This document shows, in pieces, positions 18,832 through 27,730 of a stretch of DNA of 64,000 nucleotides; position 1 is the first letter of the stretch; the number at the start of each line of letters is the position of its first letter. Source of the DNA: AP-15 sp963846635 (GTDB lineage: Bacteria > Pseudomonadota > Alphaproteobacteria > ATCC43930 > CGMCC-115725). The translations under genes were made by a program, and so were the position numbers. The stretch is from contig CAWJXM010000021.1 of the NCBI GenBank assembly GCA_963846635.1, forward strand, positions 39,157 to 103,156. Reading direction: 5' to 3'. The notes beneath the pieces were generated by a model, which was not told the origin of the DNA, did not search any database, and saw only the letters and a list, made by a program, of their open reading frames with translations.

Positions 18832-19446
18832 CTATCCCTTGCTACCTTCGCGGTTGCGTTCCATCGCTTCGAGCTGACGGGTCAGCTGATCGATCTGCGC
18901 TTCGAGGCGCTTTAGTCGCGGGTCCTCTTCAGCAGCCGGCGGCGGCGCGTCGCCCGATTTCTGCTTTTCCTCGGCCGCGTAAGGCGCCAGCATCTTCAGC
19001 GCGCGGTCGAACAACGCCATGTTCTGTTTGCCCATCTCTTCAAACTGGCCAAACGGAAACAAGCCGAACGTCGCCTGCAGGCTCTTGCGCATCTGCTCCT
19101 GATTGCGGTTGAAGGCAATCATCGCCTGTTCGAGGTAACCGGGTACCAGGAATTGCATGCTGTCGCCGTAAAATGAAATCAGCTGGCGCAAAAAGCTGAT
19201 CGGCAACAGGTTTTGACCACCCTTCTGCTCCTGTTCGACGATAATCTGCGTCAGTACCGAGCGGGTGATGTCCTCGCCGGTCTTGGCATCATGCGCCACA
19301 AAATCAACCCCCTCTTTGATCAATTTAGCAAGGTCGTCGAGGGTGACATAACTGCTTGTCGCGGTGTTGTAGAGTCGCCGGTTGGCGTATTTCTTGACGA
19401 TGACGGGCTTCTTCACAGCGCGCGTGTCGCTGGTCGGGGTATTCAT
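18832..19446 (-). CDS. phaR: polyhydroxyalkanoate synthesis repressor PhaR
   Basis: 204 residues from ATG 19446. The N-terminal DNA/PHB-binding domain shows the family start VIVKKYANRRLYNTATSSYV and the segment LTQIIVEQEQKGGQNLLP. Central helices (SFYGDSMQFLVPGYLEQ) follow, and the C-terminal tail has a coiled-coil LKRLEAQIDQLTRQLEAM. PhaR represses phasin and its own gene and is released by binding nascent PHB granules. It is divergent from a PHA-synthase-like gene with a 134-base gap likely holding both promoters. The open frame extends to 19764 but without family similarity. Confidence 0.93.
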   Translation of the reverse strand: MNTPTSDTRAVKKPVIVKKYANRRLYNTATSSYVTLDDLAKLIKEGVDFVAHDAKTGEDITRSVLTQIIVEQEQKGGQNLLPISFLRQLISFYGDSMQFLVPGYLEQAMIAFNRNQEQMRKSLQATFGLFPFGQFEEMGKQNMALFDRALKMLAPYAAEEKQKSGDAPPPAAEEDPRLKRLEAQIDQLTRQLEAMERNREGSKG

Positions 19447-19580
19447 GTGCGCACCATCTTCCCTCGGGATCGGACCCCGCTGCCAAGATACCGCGTTTTG
19501 GCCAAATCGCCTCACTAAACCCGGGCTGGCCGGGCCGGGGCGCGTTTTTGCGGCAGTGACAAGGGAATATATTGCAGTTG

Positions 19581-19898
19581 ATGACCGACCCCCAAGACCT
19601 CGCCCGTCGCTACTTGGCGCTGTGGGAGGAATATCTGACGGCGGTTCTAACCGATACCGCGGGCGTACCGCCATTACGGGGCGGGGCATTCGGCCGCCCA
19701 CAACCCGATGAGCAGGGCCGAGATCCCGGATCGGCGGCTGGCGCCCCGCCCGCTGCCCGCGCATCTGACCAGCGCGTTCGGCCTATGGCTGAGCTCGCGC
19801 ACCGCCTTGCCGCTTTTGAAGACCGTCTCGCAACTCTCGAACGAGACCGCTCGACGTCTGCACGCTCTCGCCGGCGAAATCGACGCGCTCGGGTTTGA
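19581..19898 (+). CDS. short upstream frame, possibly the displaced N-terminus of the PhaC-like protein
   Basis: From ATG 19581 the first 25 residues (DLARRYLALWEEYLTAVL) look like a genuine amphipathic helix of the sort that opens PHA-synthase-type proteins. After about 19660 the frame loses sense and overlaps the next gene out of frame. Either this is the N-terminus of the downstream hydrolase separated by a frameshift near 19660-19700, or a tiny coupled ORF. Only the first 80 bases are supported. Confidence 0.3.
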   Translation: MTDPQDLARRYLALWEEYLTAVLTDTAGVPPLRGGAFGRPQPDEQGRDPGSAAGAPPAARASDQRVRPMAELAHRLAAFEDRLATLERDRSTSARSRRRNRRARV

Positions 19899-20925
19899 GC
19901 CTGTCGCTGCGGCGCTCGACGCCGAAATCGCGCGCCGCGCGACCGCCTTCATCGACGGGCTGGAGGCCTATCGCAACCATCCCTATCGCCGAGCCGCCTC
20001 AACTCCTCCGGTCATTTGGCAGGAAGGCGCCTCCCGCCTGCTCGATTATGGCGATGATAGCGCCGAGCGGGCCGTGTTTATCGTGCCGTCTCTGATTAAT
20101 CGCTATTACGTCCTCGATTTGTTGCCCGAGCGCAGCTTTGTGCGCCATCTCGCCGGCCATCGCCTGCGGCCGCTCGTCATCGATTGGGGTGAGCCGGGCC
20201 CGTTCGAATGCACGCTCGATTTGAGTGCGCATGTCGAACGTCTCGACCGCGCTTTTGCCGCCGCGGCGCGATCCGTCGGAAAACCGCTGGCGCTTCTCGG
20301 CTATTGCATGGGTGGTCTTCTTGCTTTGCCGCTGGCACTGCGGCATCAGGATAAGGTTTCGTGCATCGCCCTGCTTGCAACGCCCTGGAATTTTGATGCG
20401 GGACGGCGGTTCGGCCGGCACCTGGTCCGGTTTTTCGATGATTATTTGGGCACACTCGAGGCGCCGGCACTGCCGGTCGAGATCATACAAAGCCTGTTCT
20501 TCTGGCTCGACCCGTTTCTTGCGCAACGGAAATTCGTGCGTTTTTCGACGCTCGACCCGGCGAGCGACGCGGCCCGCAACTTTGTCGCGCTCGAAGATTG
20601 GCTTAATGACGGTGTGCCGCTCTCGAAGGCGGTGGCCCATGAATGCCTGCGCTCGTGGTATCGCGACAATGCTCCGGGACGCGGGCTCTGGCAGCTCGCC
20701 GCCCGGAGGGTGCGTCCGGAACATCTGCGCCGGCCGGTGATCATCGTAATCCCCGACCACGACCGGATCGTGCCGCCGCTATCGGCCGAGGCGCTGGCAA
20801 CGGCAATACCGCATTGCGAGGTGCTGCGCCCGGCACTCGGGCATATCGGCATGATGGCAGCCGCCCGCGCTCCCGATACCTTGTGGAGCTCGCTTACGAT
20901 GCGGCTGATGCGCTTAGGGGTTTAG
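19708..20925 (+). CDS. PHA synthase-like alpha/beta hydrolase
   Basis: 405 residues with the Cys nucleophile elbow LGYCMGGLLAL (Cys about 200), the form used by PHA synthases (GxCxGG) rather than the Ser elbow of esterases. The catalytic Asp is in IPDHDRIVPP and the His in LGHIGMM. PHA synthases polymerise hydroxyacyl-CoA into storage granules. The protein is shorter than class I PhaC (about 600) and near the size of class III PhaC. No phaE-like gene is seen. It is divergent from phaR, with phaA and phaB 5.6 kb downstream, so a role in PHA metabolism is likely; strict synthase activity is unproven. Confidence 0.82.
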   Translation: MSRAEIPDRRLAPRPLPAHLTSAFGLWLSSRTALPLLKTVSQLSNETARRLHALAGEIDALGFEPVAAALDAEIARRATAFIDGLEAYRNHPYRRAASTPPVIWQEGASRLLDYGDDSAERAVFIVPSLINRYYVLDLLPERSFVRHLAGHRLRPLVIDWGEPGPFECTLDLSAHVERLDRAFAAAARSVGKPLALLGYCMGGLLALPLALRHQDKVSCIALLATPWNFDAGRRFGRHLVRFFDDYLGTLEAPALPVEIIQSLFFWLDPFLAQRKFVRFSTLDPASDAARNFVALEDWLNDGVPLSKAVAHECLRSWYRDNAPGRGLWQLAARRVRPEHLRRPVIIVIPDHDRIVPPLSAEALATAIPHCEVLRPALGHIGMMAAARAPDTLWSSLTMRLMRLGV

Positions 20926-20968
20926 CTTAACCGAGTCTTACGAGTTTTGGGCGAGGATTTGCCGCGCG

Positions 20969-22009
20969 GTGGATATACCGACCGCGAAGATGGCCGATCG
21001 GCAGCCCAGAATGCGAATACCGCAGCAATATCCGCGCTTGGCTACCGCAGCGCAGCCGCAGCTCACGGTTGTGGTCCCGATCTACAATGAGGCGGAGAGT
21101 ATTCCGCTGTTTCTTGAGAGCCTAATCGACCAATTGGAGATGATCGACCGCGACTATGAAGTGATCGCGGTCGATGATGGCAGCCGTGACCGATCGCAGG
21201 AGCTCCTATCCGAGGCGGCAGCACGTTACCGGCGGCTCAAGGTGATCCAGTTTCGCCATAATGCGGGCCAGACAGCCGCTTTGATGGCGGGGATCGACCA
21301 TGCCAGCGGCGAGGTGATCGTAACGATCGATGCCGACCTGCAAAACGATCCGCGCGACATTCCGCTGCTCTTGGCCAAGCTCGCGGAGGGTTACGACGTG
21401 GTCTCTGGGTGGCGCCGCGTTCGCCAAGACGCCGCGATCCGCCGCAATCTCATCAGCCGTATCGCCAACCGGATCATCTCGCGGCTCTGCGGTGTCCGGC
21501 TGCACGATTATGGCTGTGCGCTAAAGGCCTACCGCAAGGAGGTGCTGCAAGGGATGCGCCTCTATGGTGAGATGCATCGCTTTGTCCCGATCTATGCTTC
21601 CTGGATGGGCGCAAAGGTCGTCGAAATACCGGTGCGCCACCAAGCGCGTCAGTTTGGCGCGTCGAATTACGGGCTCGGCCGTGTTCTTAAAGTCATTCTT
21701 GATCTGCTTGTCGTGAAATTTTTTTCACGATATCTCGTCAAGCCGATCTACGTGTTTGGCGGAGTGGCAATGATCTTTATGCTGAGCGCGAGCTTGGCGT
21801 TTTTATATATGATTTATCTAAAATTCGGCGAAGGCCTGTACATGATACAGACACCGCTGCCGGTGCTGTCGGCGATGCTGTTCGTACTCGCAGTCGTCAC
21901 CCTGCTAATGGGCATCCTCTCTGAAATCATGGTGCGGACTTATTTCGAGTCGCAGGGCCTTCTTCCGTATCACATACGCCGCAAGATCAATTTCGACGAT
22001 CGGCCCTGA
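20969..22009 (+). CDS. GT2 glycosyltransferase, polyprenyl-phosphate sugar type (DPM1/GtrB-like)
   Basis: 346 residues. A cytoplasmic GT-A domain with VVVPIYNEAESIPLF, the acid pair in IAVDDGSRD and TIDADLQNDP, and the GQTAALMAGIDHA segment, then two transmembrane helices at the C-terminus (about 260-280 and 295-320). This architecture transfers a sugar from a nucleotide to undecaprenyl phosphate at the membrane. First gene of a tight run: the stop is 4 bases before the amidotransferase gene. A GtrA-like flippase three genes on fits a sugar-phospholipid flip. Confidence 0.92.
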   Translation: MDIPTAKMADRQPRMRIPQQYPRLATAAQPQLTVVVPIYNEAESIPLFLESLIDQLEMIDRDYEVIAVDDGSRDRSQELLSEAAARYRRLKVIQFRHNAGQTAALMAGIDHASGEVIVTIDADLQNDPRDIPLLLAKLAEGYDVVSGWRRVRQDAAIRRNLISRIANRIISRLCGVRLHDYGCALKAYRKEVLQGMRLYGEMHRFVPIYASWMGAKVVEIPVRHQARQFGASNYGLGRVLKVILDLLVVKFFSRYLVKPIYVFGGVAMIFMLSASLAFLYMIYLKFGEGLYMIQTPLPVLSAMLFVLAVVTLLMGILSEIMVRTYFESQGLLPYHIRRKINFDDRP

Positions 22010-22013
22010 CGCA

Positions 22014-23945
22014 ATGTGCGGGTTGGCCGGGTTCGCTGGCCGCGGCGATCGCGCCGACCTCGAACATATGACCGCGGCGCTAACACACCGGGGGCCCGAT
22101 GGTCACGGCTTTTACATCGACCACGATCGACGAGTTTATCTCGGCCATCGCCGACTGGCGATCCTCGACCTCGCCGCCGGTGAACAGCCGATGTGGAACG
22201 AGGACGGTCAGGTGGCCGTCATCTTTAACGGCGAAATCTATAATCACCACGAATTGCGGCAACAGCTGATCCTCCGCGGACACCGCTTTTCTTCTGATCA
22301 TTCGGATACCGAAGTTCTGGTGCACGGATGGGAGGAATGGGCCGAAGATTTGCCGGTGCATCTGAATGGCATGTTTGCGTTCGCTATTTATGACCGCCGG
22401 CAGGCGTGCCTATTTCTGGCGCGCGACCGCTTCGGCGAGAAGCCGCTCTACTTTTCTCATCGATCGGGGCTGTTCGCTTTTGCCAGTGAGTTGAGCGCGC
22501 TGGCCCGTCATGCCGCGATCCCGCATTCGATCGATCCGCGCGCTCTGCAAAAGCTGTTCGCTTACGGCTATATCCCTGCGCCCTGCGCGCTATTGGCGGG
22601 TGTACAAAAGCTGCCGGGCGGGCATTGGCTCCGCTTCGATTTACGCGATTCCGCGCTGCGCCAGCGGGCATACTGGCAGTTCCGCCTCGAACCCAATGAC
22701 AGCCTCGGCGCCGAGGATGAGTCCCGGCTGATCGAGGAGCTTGCGGCATTACTCGGTCAAGCAGCGCGACGGCGGCTGATGAGTGATGTCCCGCTTGGTG
22801 TTTTTCTGTCGGGCGGGATCGACTCGAGCCTCGTGCTGGCTGCGCTCGCCGCTGCCAAGCCGAGCGACCGCTTCGAGACATTCACGATCGGCTTTGCCGA
22901 GCCTTCGTTTGACGAGCGCCACTACGCGCGCGCTGTCGCCGCCCGTCTCGGCTCGCACCATTGCGAGCGCGTGCTCGAAATCGATCAGATGCGCGAACTG
23001 ATGCCGGTCGTGCTCCGCCATCTCGACGAGCCGCTAGGAGATGCATCCATTCTGCCGACCGCGATGCTCAGTGCCTTTGCTCGGGAAAAGATTACCGTCG
23101 CGCTGACCGGCGATGGCGGCGACGAGTTGTTTGCGGGCTACGACCCGTTCTTGGCGCTGAAACCGGCAGCACTTTACGCTGGTTTGATGCCGGCCTGGGG
23201 TCACCGGGGTCTGCGCCGGTTGGCTGATCTGCTGCCGATCTCGCCGGCCAATATGAGCCTCGATTTCAAGCTGCGCCGCAGCCTGATGGGCCTCTGCTAT
23301 CCGGCTAACATGCGCCTGCCGGTGTGGATGGCGCCAGTCGAGCCGCGCGATTTGGCCGAGTTGCTTGAAGCTCCGGTTCGCGTCGAGGAGGTCTATGAGG
23401 AGGCGATTGCGCTGTGGGATTCGGGCGACGGCAAACCTCCGGTCGACCGCGCGCTCGAGTTCTTCACCACTTTTTATCTTCAGGATGACATCCTAATGAA
23501 GGTCGACCGCGCCGCGATGATGCATTCGCTCGAGACCCGCGCGGTCTTTCTCGATAACGACCTCGTCGATTTTTGCCGGCGGCTGCCCAATCATTTCAAG
23601 CTGCGCAACGGCGAGCGGAAGTACCTGCTGAAGCAGGTGGCCCGCCGTCAGCTGCCGGCGGCGATATCGGACCGAAAGAAAAAAGGCTTTGGCATTCCGC
23701 TCACCACGTGGCTGCGCAGCGGGGCGGTGGAGCCGCCGCTTCGGCCGATTGACGGGATCCGCCTCGGCTGGGCCCGGCAGGCGTGGGATGATCATCGCGC
23801 CGGCCGCGCCGACCGGCGGCTCTTTCTGTGGACCTGGCTCAGCCTGCAGCACGTGACCGAGACCATGGCGACGAGCGGTCCCGAGATGCCGCTTGCGTCT
23901 GGGACCTCCCCGATCGAATCCATCGCGGCCGTGCCGGCGCGATGA
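22014..23945 (+). CDS. asparagine synthase (glutamine-hydrolysing)-like amidotransferase
   Basis: 643 residues. The N-terminal nucleophile glutaminase begins MCGLAGFAG with Cys2, and has HRGPDGHG and FNGEIYNH. The synthetase domain has the PP-loop LSGGIDSSLVLAAL, then LTGDGGDELFAGYDP and the end segment DRKKKGFGIPLTTWL. Free asparagine is one possible product. AsnB paralogues in polysaccharide clusters often amidate sugar acids, or act in exosortase-linked loci. Here it sits between a GT2 and a methyltransferase, which favours a surface-glycan role. ATGA overlap with the next gene. Confidence 0.93.
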   Translation: MCGLAGFAGRGDRADLEHMTAALTHRGPDGHGFYIDHDRRVYLGHRRLAILDLAAGEQPMWNEDGQVAVIFNGEIYNHHELRQQLILRGHRFSSDHSDTEVLVHGWEEWAEDLPVHLNGMFAFAIYDRRQACLFLARDRFGEKPLYFSHRSGLFAFASELSALARHAAIPHSIDPRALQKLFAYGYIPAPCALLAGVQKLPGGHWLRFDLRDSALRQRAYWQFRLEPNDSLGAEDESRLIEELAALLGQAARRRLMSDVPLGVFLSGGIDSSLVLAALAAAKPSDRFETFTIGFAEPSFDERHYARAVAARLGSHHCERVLEIDQMRELMPVVLRHLDEPLGDASILPTAMLSAFAREKITVALTGDGGDELFAGYDPFLALKPAALYAGLMPAWGHRGLRRLADLLPISPANMSLDFKLRRSLMGLCYPANMRLPVWMAPVEPRDLAELLEAPVRVEEVYEEAIALWDSGDGKPPVDRALEFFTTFYLQDDILMKVDRAAMMHSLETRAVFLDNDLVDFCRRLPNHFKLRNGERKYLLKQVARRQLPAAISDRKKKGFGIPLTTWLRSGAVEPPLRPIDGIRLGWARQAWDDHRAGRADRRLFLWTWLSLQHVTETMATSGPEMPLASGTSPIESIAAVPAR

Positions 23946-24868
23946 GTTTGGTGGCTCCTGGCGCGACAGAGGCTGGCCGACCGCCGGCTGGCCAAGTTTG
24001 CCGTTACTGCCTCGCTTGCGGCCGGGACACCAGGCAGTCTCAGTTGTGGCGCAAGAACAGCAGTCGGATATTCCGCTGCTTCGAATGCGGTCTCGGGGCT
24101 GCCGCGCTACCCGAGTTCGATCCGGTCGTCTATTACAATACCGAGTATTTTCACAGCCAGACAAAGGGGGGCTATCCCGATTATCCAGCCGGCGAATCCG
24201 TAATACGAAGCGAGTTCCGCCGAATGGTTGAATTTCTACGGCAGGTCGTTCCGTCCGGCAAGCTGATCGAGATCGGCTGCGCTTATGGTTTTTTTCTGAT
24301 CGAGGCATGCGCGCATTACGATGTGCACGGGATCGAGATCGTCCCCGAAGCGGCTCTGTTCGCGCGCAGTCGGGGGCTCGATGTCCACGCTGGCCCAGTG
24401 ACGCGGGCGTTGATGGCCGAGATCGGCAGTGCTGATGTCGTGGTCATGTTCGATGTGATCGAGCATCTCGAAGATCCGAGAGAAGTCCTATGCCTGTGCG
24501 GCGAATACCTGCGGCCCGGGGGTGCCGTGATCTTGACGACCCCAGACTTCGGCTCGCTGCTGGCACGGCTCGGCGGTCGCCGCTGGCGCAATATGACCCC
24601 GCCTTACCATCTCTGGTACTTTACTGCAGAAAGCCTTAAGCAGCTGGCAGCCACGGCAGGGCTCGAGGTTACCGAAACGGCTCATCCATGGAAGCGCGTC
24701 CCTTCGGCGCTCGTTTTACAGTTACTGGGACGCGTTACCGGTGTTCATTGGCCGCGACCGTTGATGACAATGGCCAGTCGGGTCGGTATTCCTGTCAATC
24801 TGTTTGATTCAATGCGCATCGTTCTGCGCAAGCCGCTCGTTCCGCGCGGTGCAAATGGCCCGCACTGA
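23942..24868 (+). CDS. class I SAM-dependent methyltransferase with N-terminal zinc motif
   Basis: 308 residues from ATG 23942, which overlaps the previous stop as ATGA. The N-terminus has four Cys in two knuckles (CLACGRDT and CFECGLG), a zinc-binding pattern seen in sugar C-methyltransferases of glycan clusters. The SAM site is KLIEIGCAYGFFLIEA, with VVMFDVIEHLEDPREV as the post-II segment and PGGAVILTTPD following. It probably methylates a sugar or lipid-linked intermediate; the acceptor is unknown. Confidence 0.9.
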   Translation: MSLVAPGATEAGRPPAGQVCRYCLACGRDTRQSQLWRKNSSRIFRCFECGLGAAALPEFDPVVYYNTEYFHSQTKGGYPDYPAGESVIRSEFRRMVEFLRQVVPSGKLIEIGCAYGFFLIEACAHYDVHGIEIVPEAALFARSRGLDVHAGPVTRALMAEIGSADVVVMFDVIEHLEDPREVLCLCGEYLRPGGAVILTTPDFGSLLARLGGRRWRNMTPPYHLWYFTAESLKQLAATAGLEVTETAHPWKRVPSALVLQLLGRVTGVHWPRPLMTMASRVGIPVNLFDSMRIVLRKPLVPRGANGPH

Positions 24869-24901
24869 CGTCAGAAATGGTTAATCGCTGTCGCCGCGCG
24901 G

Positions 24902-25306
24902 ATGGTGCGCTATGGCGTCGTCAGTCTTGTCGTGTCGATTGCCTATTCTCTTGCCGTTGTCGTCCTCGTCCATGACCTGCCGACGCACAATCCCGTCTGG
25001 GCGAGCGGCGTTGCTTTCTTCGTCATGCAGCCCGTCGCCTATCTTGCGCACCGCTCGATCGCCTTTTTCGATGCGGTACGCGACCCGTTTCAGCCGCTGC
25101 GGTTTGCGGTTACGGCGACATCGACCTTTTTAATTGCTGTTTTAATTGCTGTCGGTGGAATGTATGTCGTGACCGACATCTACGGCCGCTCGTATCTGCT
25201 AGGAATCGCGCTGAACTGGGCGCTGATACCGGCAGCCAATTTCCTGATTTACCTCTTCTGGGTATTTCGGGTGGCCATCCCCGAAGCCGCCTCTGCACCG
25301 CCCTGA
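24902..25306 (+). CDS. GtrA-like membrane protein
   Basis: 134 residues with four predicted transmembrane helices and the family pattern VRYGVVSLVVSIAYSLAVVV, SGVAFFVMQPVAYLAHR and ALNWALIPAANFLIYLFWVF. GtrA proteins are thought to flip undecaprenyl-phosphate sugars across the inner membrane, or to export precursors such as teichoic-acid or arabinogalactan sugars. It follows the methyltransferase by 33 bases and pairs well with the GT2 three genes upstream. Substrate inferred only. Confidence 0.85.
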   Translation: MVRYGVVSLVVSIAYSLAVVVLVHDLPTHNPVWASGVAFFVMQPVAYLAHRSIAFFDAVRDPFQPLRFAVTATSTFLIAVLIAVGGMYVVTDIYGRSYLLGIALNWALIPAANFLIYLFWVFRVAIPEAASAPP

Positions 25307-25349
25307 TTAGGCGATTGAGCACGGTATCTGCCTCTGAGGTGCAACGATC

Positions 25350-25727
25350 GTGAGCGAGTTCCTAAAAGTTGGTCACATCTCGGACCTCAGCGCCGCCGGC
25401 CAATTCTCACGGTGGGTCGGGAACCACGATATCCTGGTGTTTCGGCACAACGGCACGATCCGCGCGCTGAGCAATATCTGCCCGCATTTTGGCGGCCCGG
25501 TCGGCTATTACCAATTGCGGGGCGGGAAGTTCACTTGTCTGTGGCACAATCTGCAGTTTGATGCAGACACCGGAAATTGCGTGTCTTTCCCGAAGCTGAA
25601 ATTGCGGGAATACAAGATCAAGATTGAAGACGCCGACATCTACGTTCAGCTGGTGGAGGAATTTTCGGAACCGAGCGGCGCCACCAATTCGGCCGCCAAT
25701 CTATGGGAAAGAAGCTTCCGTGATTGA
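25350..25727 (+). CDS. stand-alone Rieske [2Fe-2S] protein
   Basis: 125 residues. The cluster ligands are Cys44 and His46 in ICPHFGG and Cys63 and His66 in TCLWHNLQFD, a correct CxH-x16-CxxH Rieske set. The rest matches the Rieske fold of oxygenase ferredoxins and oxygenase N-termini. The last 20 residues are not conserved. The gene overlaps by 8 bases the next one, whose product carries what looks like the mononuclear-iron motif of Rieske oxygenases. Together they look like an oxygenase alpha subunit split into two polypeptides. No dedicated reductase is in the operon. Confidence 0.9.
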   Translation: MSEFLKVGHISDLSAAGQFSRWVGNHDILVFRHNGTIRALSNICPHFGGPVGYYQLRGGKFTCLWHNLQFDADTGNCVSFPKLKLREYKIKIEDADIYVQLVEEFSEPSGATNSAANLWERSFRD

Positions 25728-26391
25728 ATTATATTCAAAATTTTCTGAAGAGGTGAGATTCCCGAAGGGTCTGATGATCTGGAACTACTTCGACCACGAA
25801 CACATTGTCGGCACTCATTGCAACCATTACCGACACGTACGGATTCTGGCCGAGGCGGATCGGTGGTGCTTTTCGCAGCGGAACGCAACTTTGCCCTTTG
25901 TTCCGATAAAATTGGGGGCGACCCAGTTCAGCTACATGGCATCCGAAAATCGGATGCGCTCATTCCATTTTGGGCCACTCGGCCTGTTGCTCGAGCAGGA
26001 CTTTCACTTCGAGGATTTAGAGCCCGAGGGCTGTCGGGTTACGGTCGAGAGCAGCATGAAGGTGCCACGGTTCTTTGGGTGGCTGCAGCCGTGGTTTCAC
26101 CGAATGATGCGGCGATGGTTCTATTCGGTCTGGGCCGAAGACATGGAAATGCGGGAGCGGCGGCTGAAGGTTTGGCAGCTAGGCTTCCGTGATTTTGTCG
26201 GATTGGACTATATCAACCAAAAGACCGATGGCCCGCCGGGGCCGGATCGCGATCGGCCTTATCCAATTCAATTGCCGGTCCCAAAGATCACTGAAATTGC
26301 GCGCGTTGGCATCTCGCGACCGCACTCGCCCGGCAAAAAGCTCGGTTATGGGCTGCCGGAGTTGACGACCGAGCCGCACGCCAAGAACTGA
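25720..26391 (+). CDS. SRPBCC-like catalytic partner of the Rieske protein
   Basis: 223 residues from GTG 25720, within the end of the Rieske gene. Near the N-terminus WNYFDHEHIVGTHCNHYRH contains Asp25, His28 and His33, spacing D-x2-H-x4-H, the same as the bridging Asp and two iron His of Rieske oxygenase catalytic domains. The remainder alternates strands and helices as in START/SRPBCC hydrophobic-pocket folds, with a Trp-rich segment FFGWLQPWFHRMMRRWF. I infer a non-haem iron oxygenase half acting with the Rieske protein on a hydrophobic or glycan substrate. No direct homologue is recognised. Last gene of the 20969-26391 operon. Confidence 0.6.
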   Translation: MIELYSKFSEEVRFPKGLMIWNYFDHEHIVGTHCNHYRHVRILAEADRWCFSQRNATLPFVPIKLGATQFSYMASENRMRSFHFGPLGLLLEQDFHFEDLEPEGCRVTVESSMKVPRFFGWLQPWFHRMMRRWFYSVWAEDMEMRERRLKVWQLGFRDFVGLDYINQKTDGPPGPDRDRPYPIQLPVPKITEIARVGISRPHSPGKKLGYGLPELTTEPHAKN

Positions 26392-26554
26392 AGCGCTCGA
26401 TCTGCCGCGCTGACGCTGGCAACAGCGCAGACCCGTTAGGCGTACTCGGAGGCTGGACATGGGCCGCACCGGGTCGCACTTATAGGCATGTTCTCAATGC
26501 CAGCGCCTGGATCTGCTGACAAATTTGGCTGAGACGATCGAGGAGACCCGCATC

Positions 26555-27730
26555 ATGACCGATATCGTTATTGCCGGCGCCGTTCGGACCCCGGTCGGGG
26601 CGTTCAATGGCGGGCTCGCCAGCCTGCCCGCTCACAAGCTCGGCGAGATTGCGATCGCCGAGGCGCTGCGCCGCGCCGCGGTCGACCCGAAAGAGGTCTC
26701 CGAGGTCATCATGGGGCAGATCCTTGCCGCCGGTGAAGGCCAGAACCCGGCGCGGCAGGCGGCGGTCGGCGCCGGGCTGCCGTTCGAGGTTACCGCTTAT
26801 GGCGTCAATCAGCTGTGCGGCTCGGGGCTGCGGACAGTGGCGCTCGGTTATCAGGCAATCCGCGCCGGTGATTTCGAAATCGTCGTCGCCGGCGGGCAGG
26901 AGAGCATGAGCCAGGCGCCGCACTGCATCCATCTGCGCAACGGCGTCAAGATGGGCGACGCCGAGCTCGTCGACACGATGATCCGCGACGGGCTGTGGGA
27001 CGCCTTCAACGGTTATCACATGGGCAACACCGCCGAGAACGTCGCTCAGCGCTGGCAGATCACCCGGGATCAGCAAGACACGTTTGCTGCCGCCTCGCAG
27101 GCCAAGGCCGAAGCCGCGCAGAAGGCCGGCCGTTTCAAGGACGAGATCGTCCCGGTCAAGATCGCGACCCGCCGCGGCGAGACGGTCGTCGACACCGACG
27201 AGCATCCCAAGCACGGCACGACCGTCGAGGTCCTTTCAAAACTGCGCCCCGCCTTTGACAAGAACGGCACCGTGACCGCCGGCAACGCGTCGGGCATCAA
27301 CGATGGTGCCGCCGCGGTCGTGCTGATGACCGCCGATGCGGCGGCAAAGCGCGGGGTGCGGCCGCTTGCGCGCATCGTCTCCTGGGCGACCGCCGGTGTC
27401 GACCCGGCGATCATGGGCACCGGGCCGATCCCGGCGAGCCGCATGGCGCTGAAGAAAGCCGGGTGGAATGCGGACGACCTCGACCTGGTCGAGGCCAATG
27501 AAGCCTTCGCCGCCCAGGCCTGCGCGGTCAACAAAGACCTTGGCTGGAATACCGGCAAGGTTAACGTCAATGGCGGCGCGATCGCGCTCGGCCATCCGAT
27601 CGGCGCCTCGGGGGCGCGTGTGCTCGTGACCCTGCTCTACGAGATGCAGCGCCGTAATGCCAAAAAGGGTCTCGCGACCTTGTGCATCGGCGGCGGCATG
27701 GGGATTGCTATGTGCCTCGAGCGCGATTAG
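26555..27730 (+). CDS. phaA: acetyl-CoA C-acetyltransferase
   Basis: 391 residues from ATG 26555 with GAGGAGA upstream. A biosynthetic thiolase joining two acetyl-CoA to acetoacetyl-CoA. The first Cys is in NQLCGSGLRTV, the His in GHPIGASGARVLVTL and the second Cys in LCIGGGMGIAM. Followed by phaB after 90 bases, so it is the first PHA precursor step. The stop codon lies within a 27-base tandem repeat that continues into the gap. Confidence 0.93.
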   Translation: MTDIVIAGAVRTPVGAFNGGLASLPAHKLGEIAIAEALRRAAVDPKEVSEVIMGQILAAGEGQNPARQAAVGAGLPFEVTAYGVNQLCGSGLRTVALGYQAIRAGDFEIVVAGGQESMSQAPHCIHLRNGVKMGDAELVDTMIRDGLWDAFNGYHMGNTAENVAQRWQITRDQQDTFAAASQAKAEAAQKAGRFKDEIVPVKIATRRGETVVDTDEHPKHGTTVEVLSKLRPAFDKNGTVTAGNASGINDGAAAVVLMTADAAAKRGVRPLARIVSWATAGVDPAIMGTGPIPASRMALKKAGWNADDLDLVEANEAFAAQACAVNKDLGWNTGKVNVNGGAIALGHPIGASGARVLVTLLYEMQRRNAKKGLATLCIGGGMGIAMCLERD

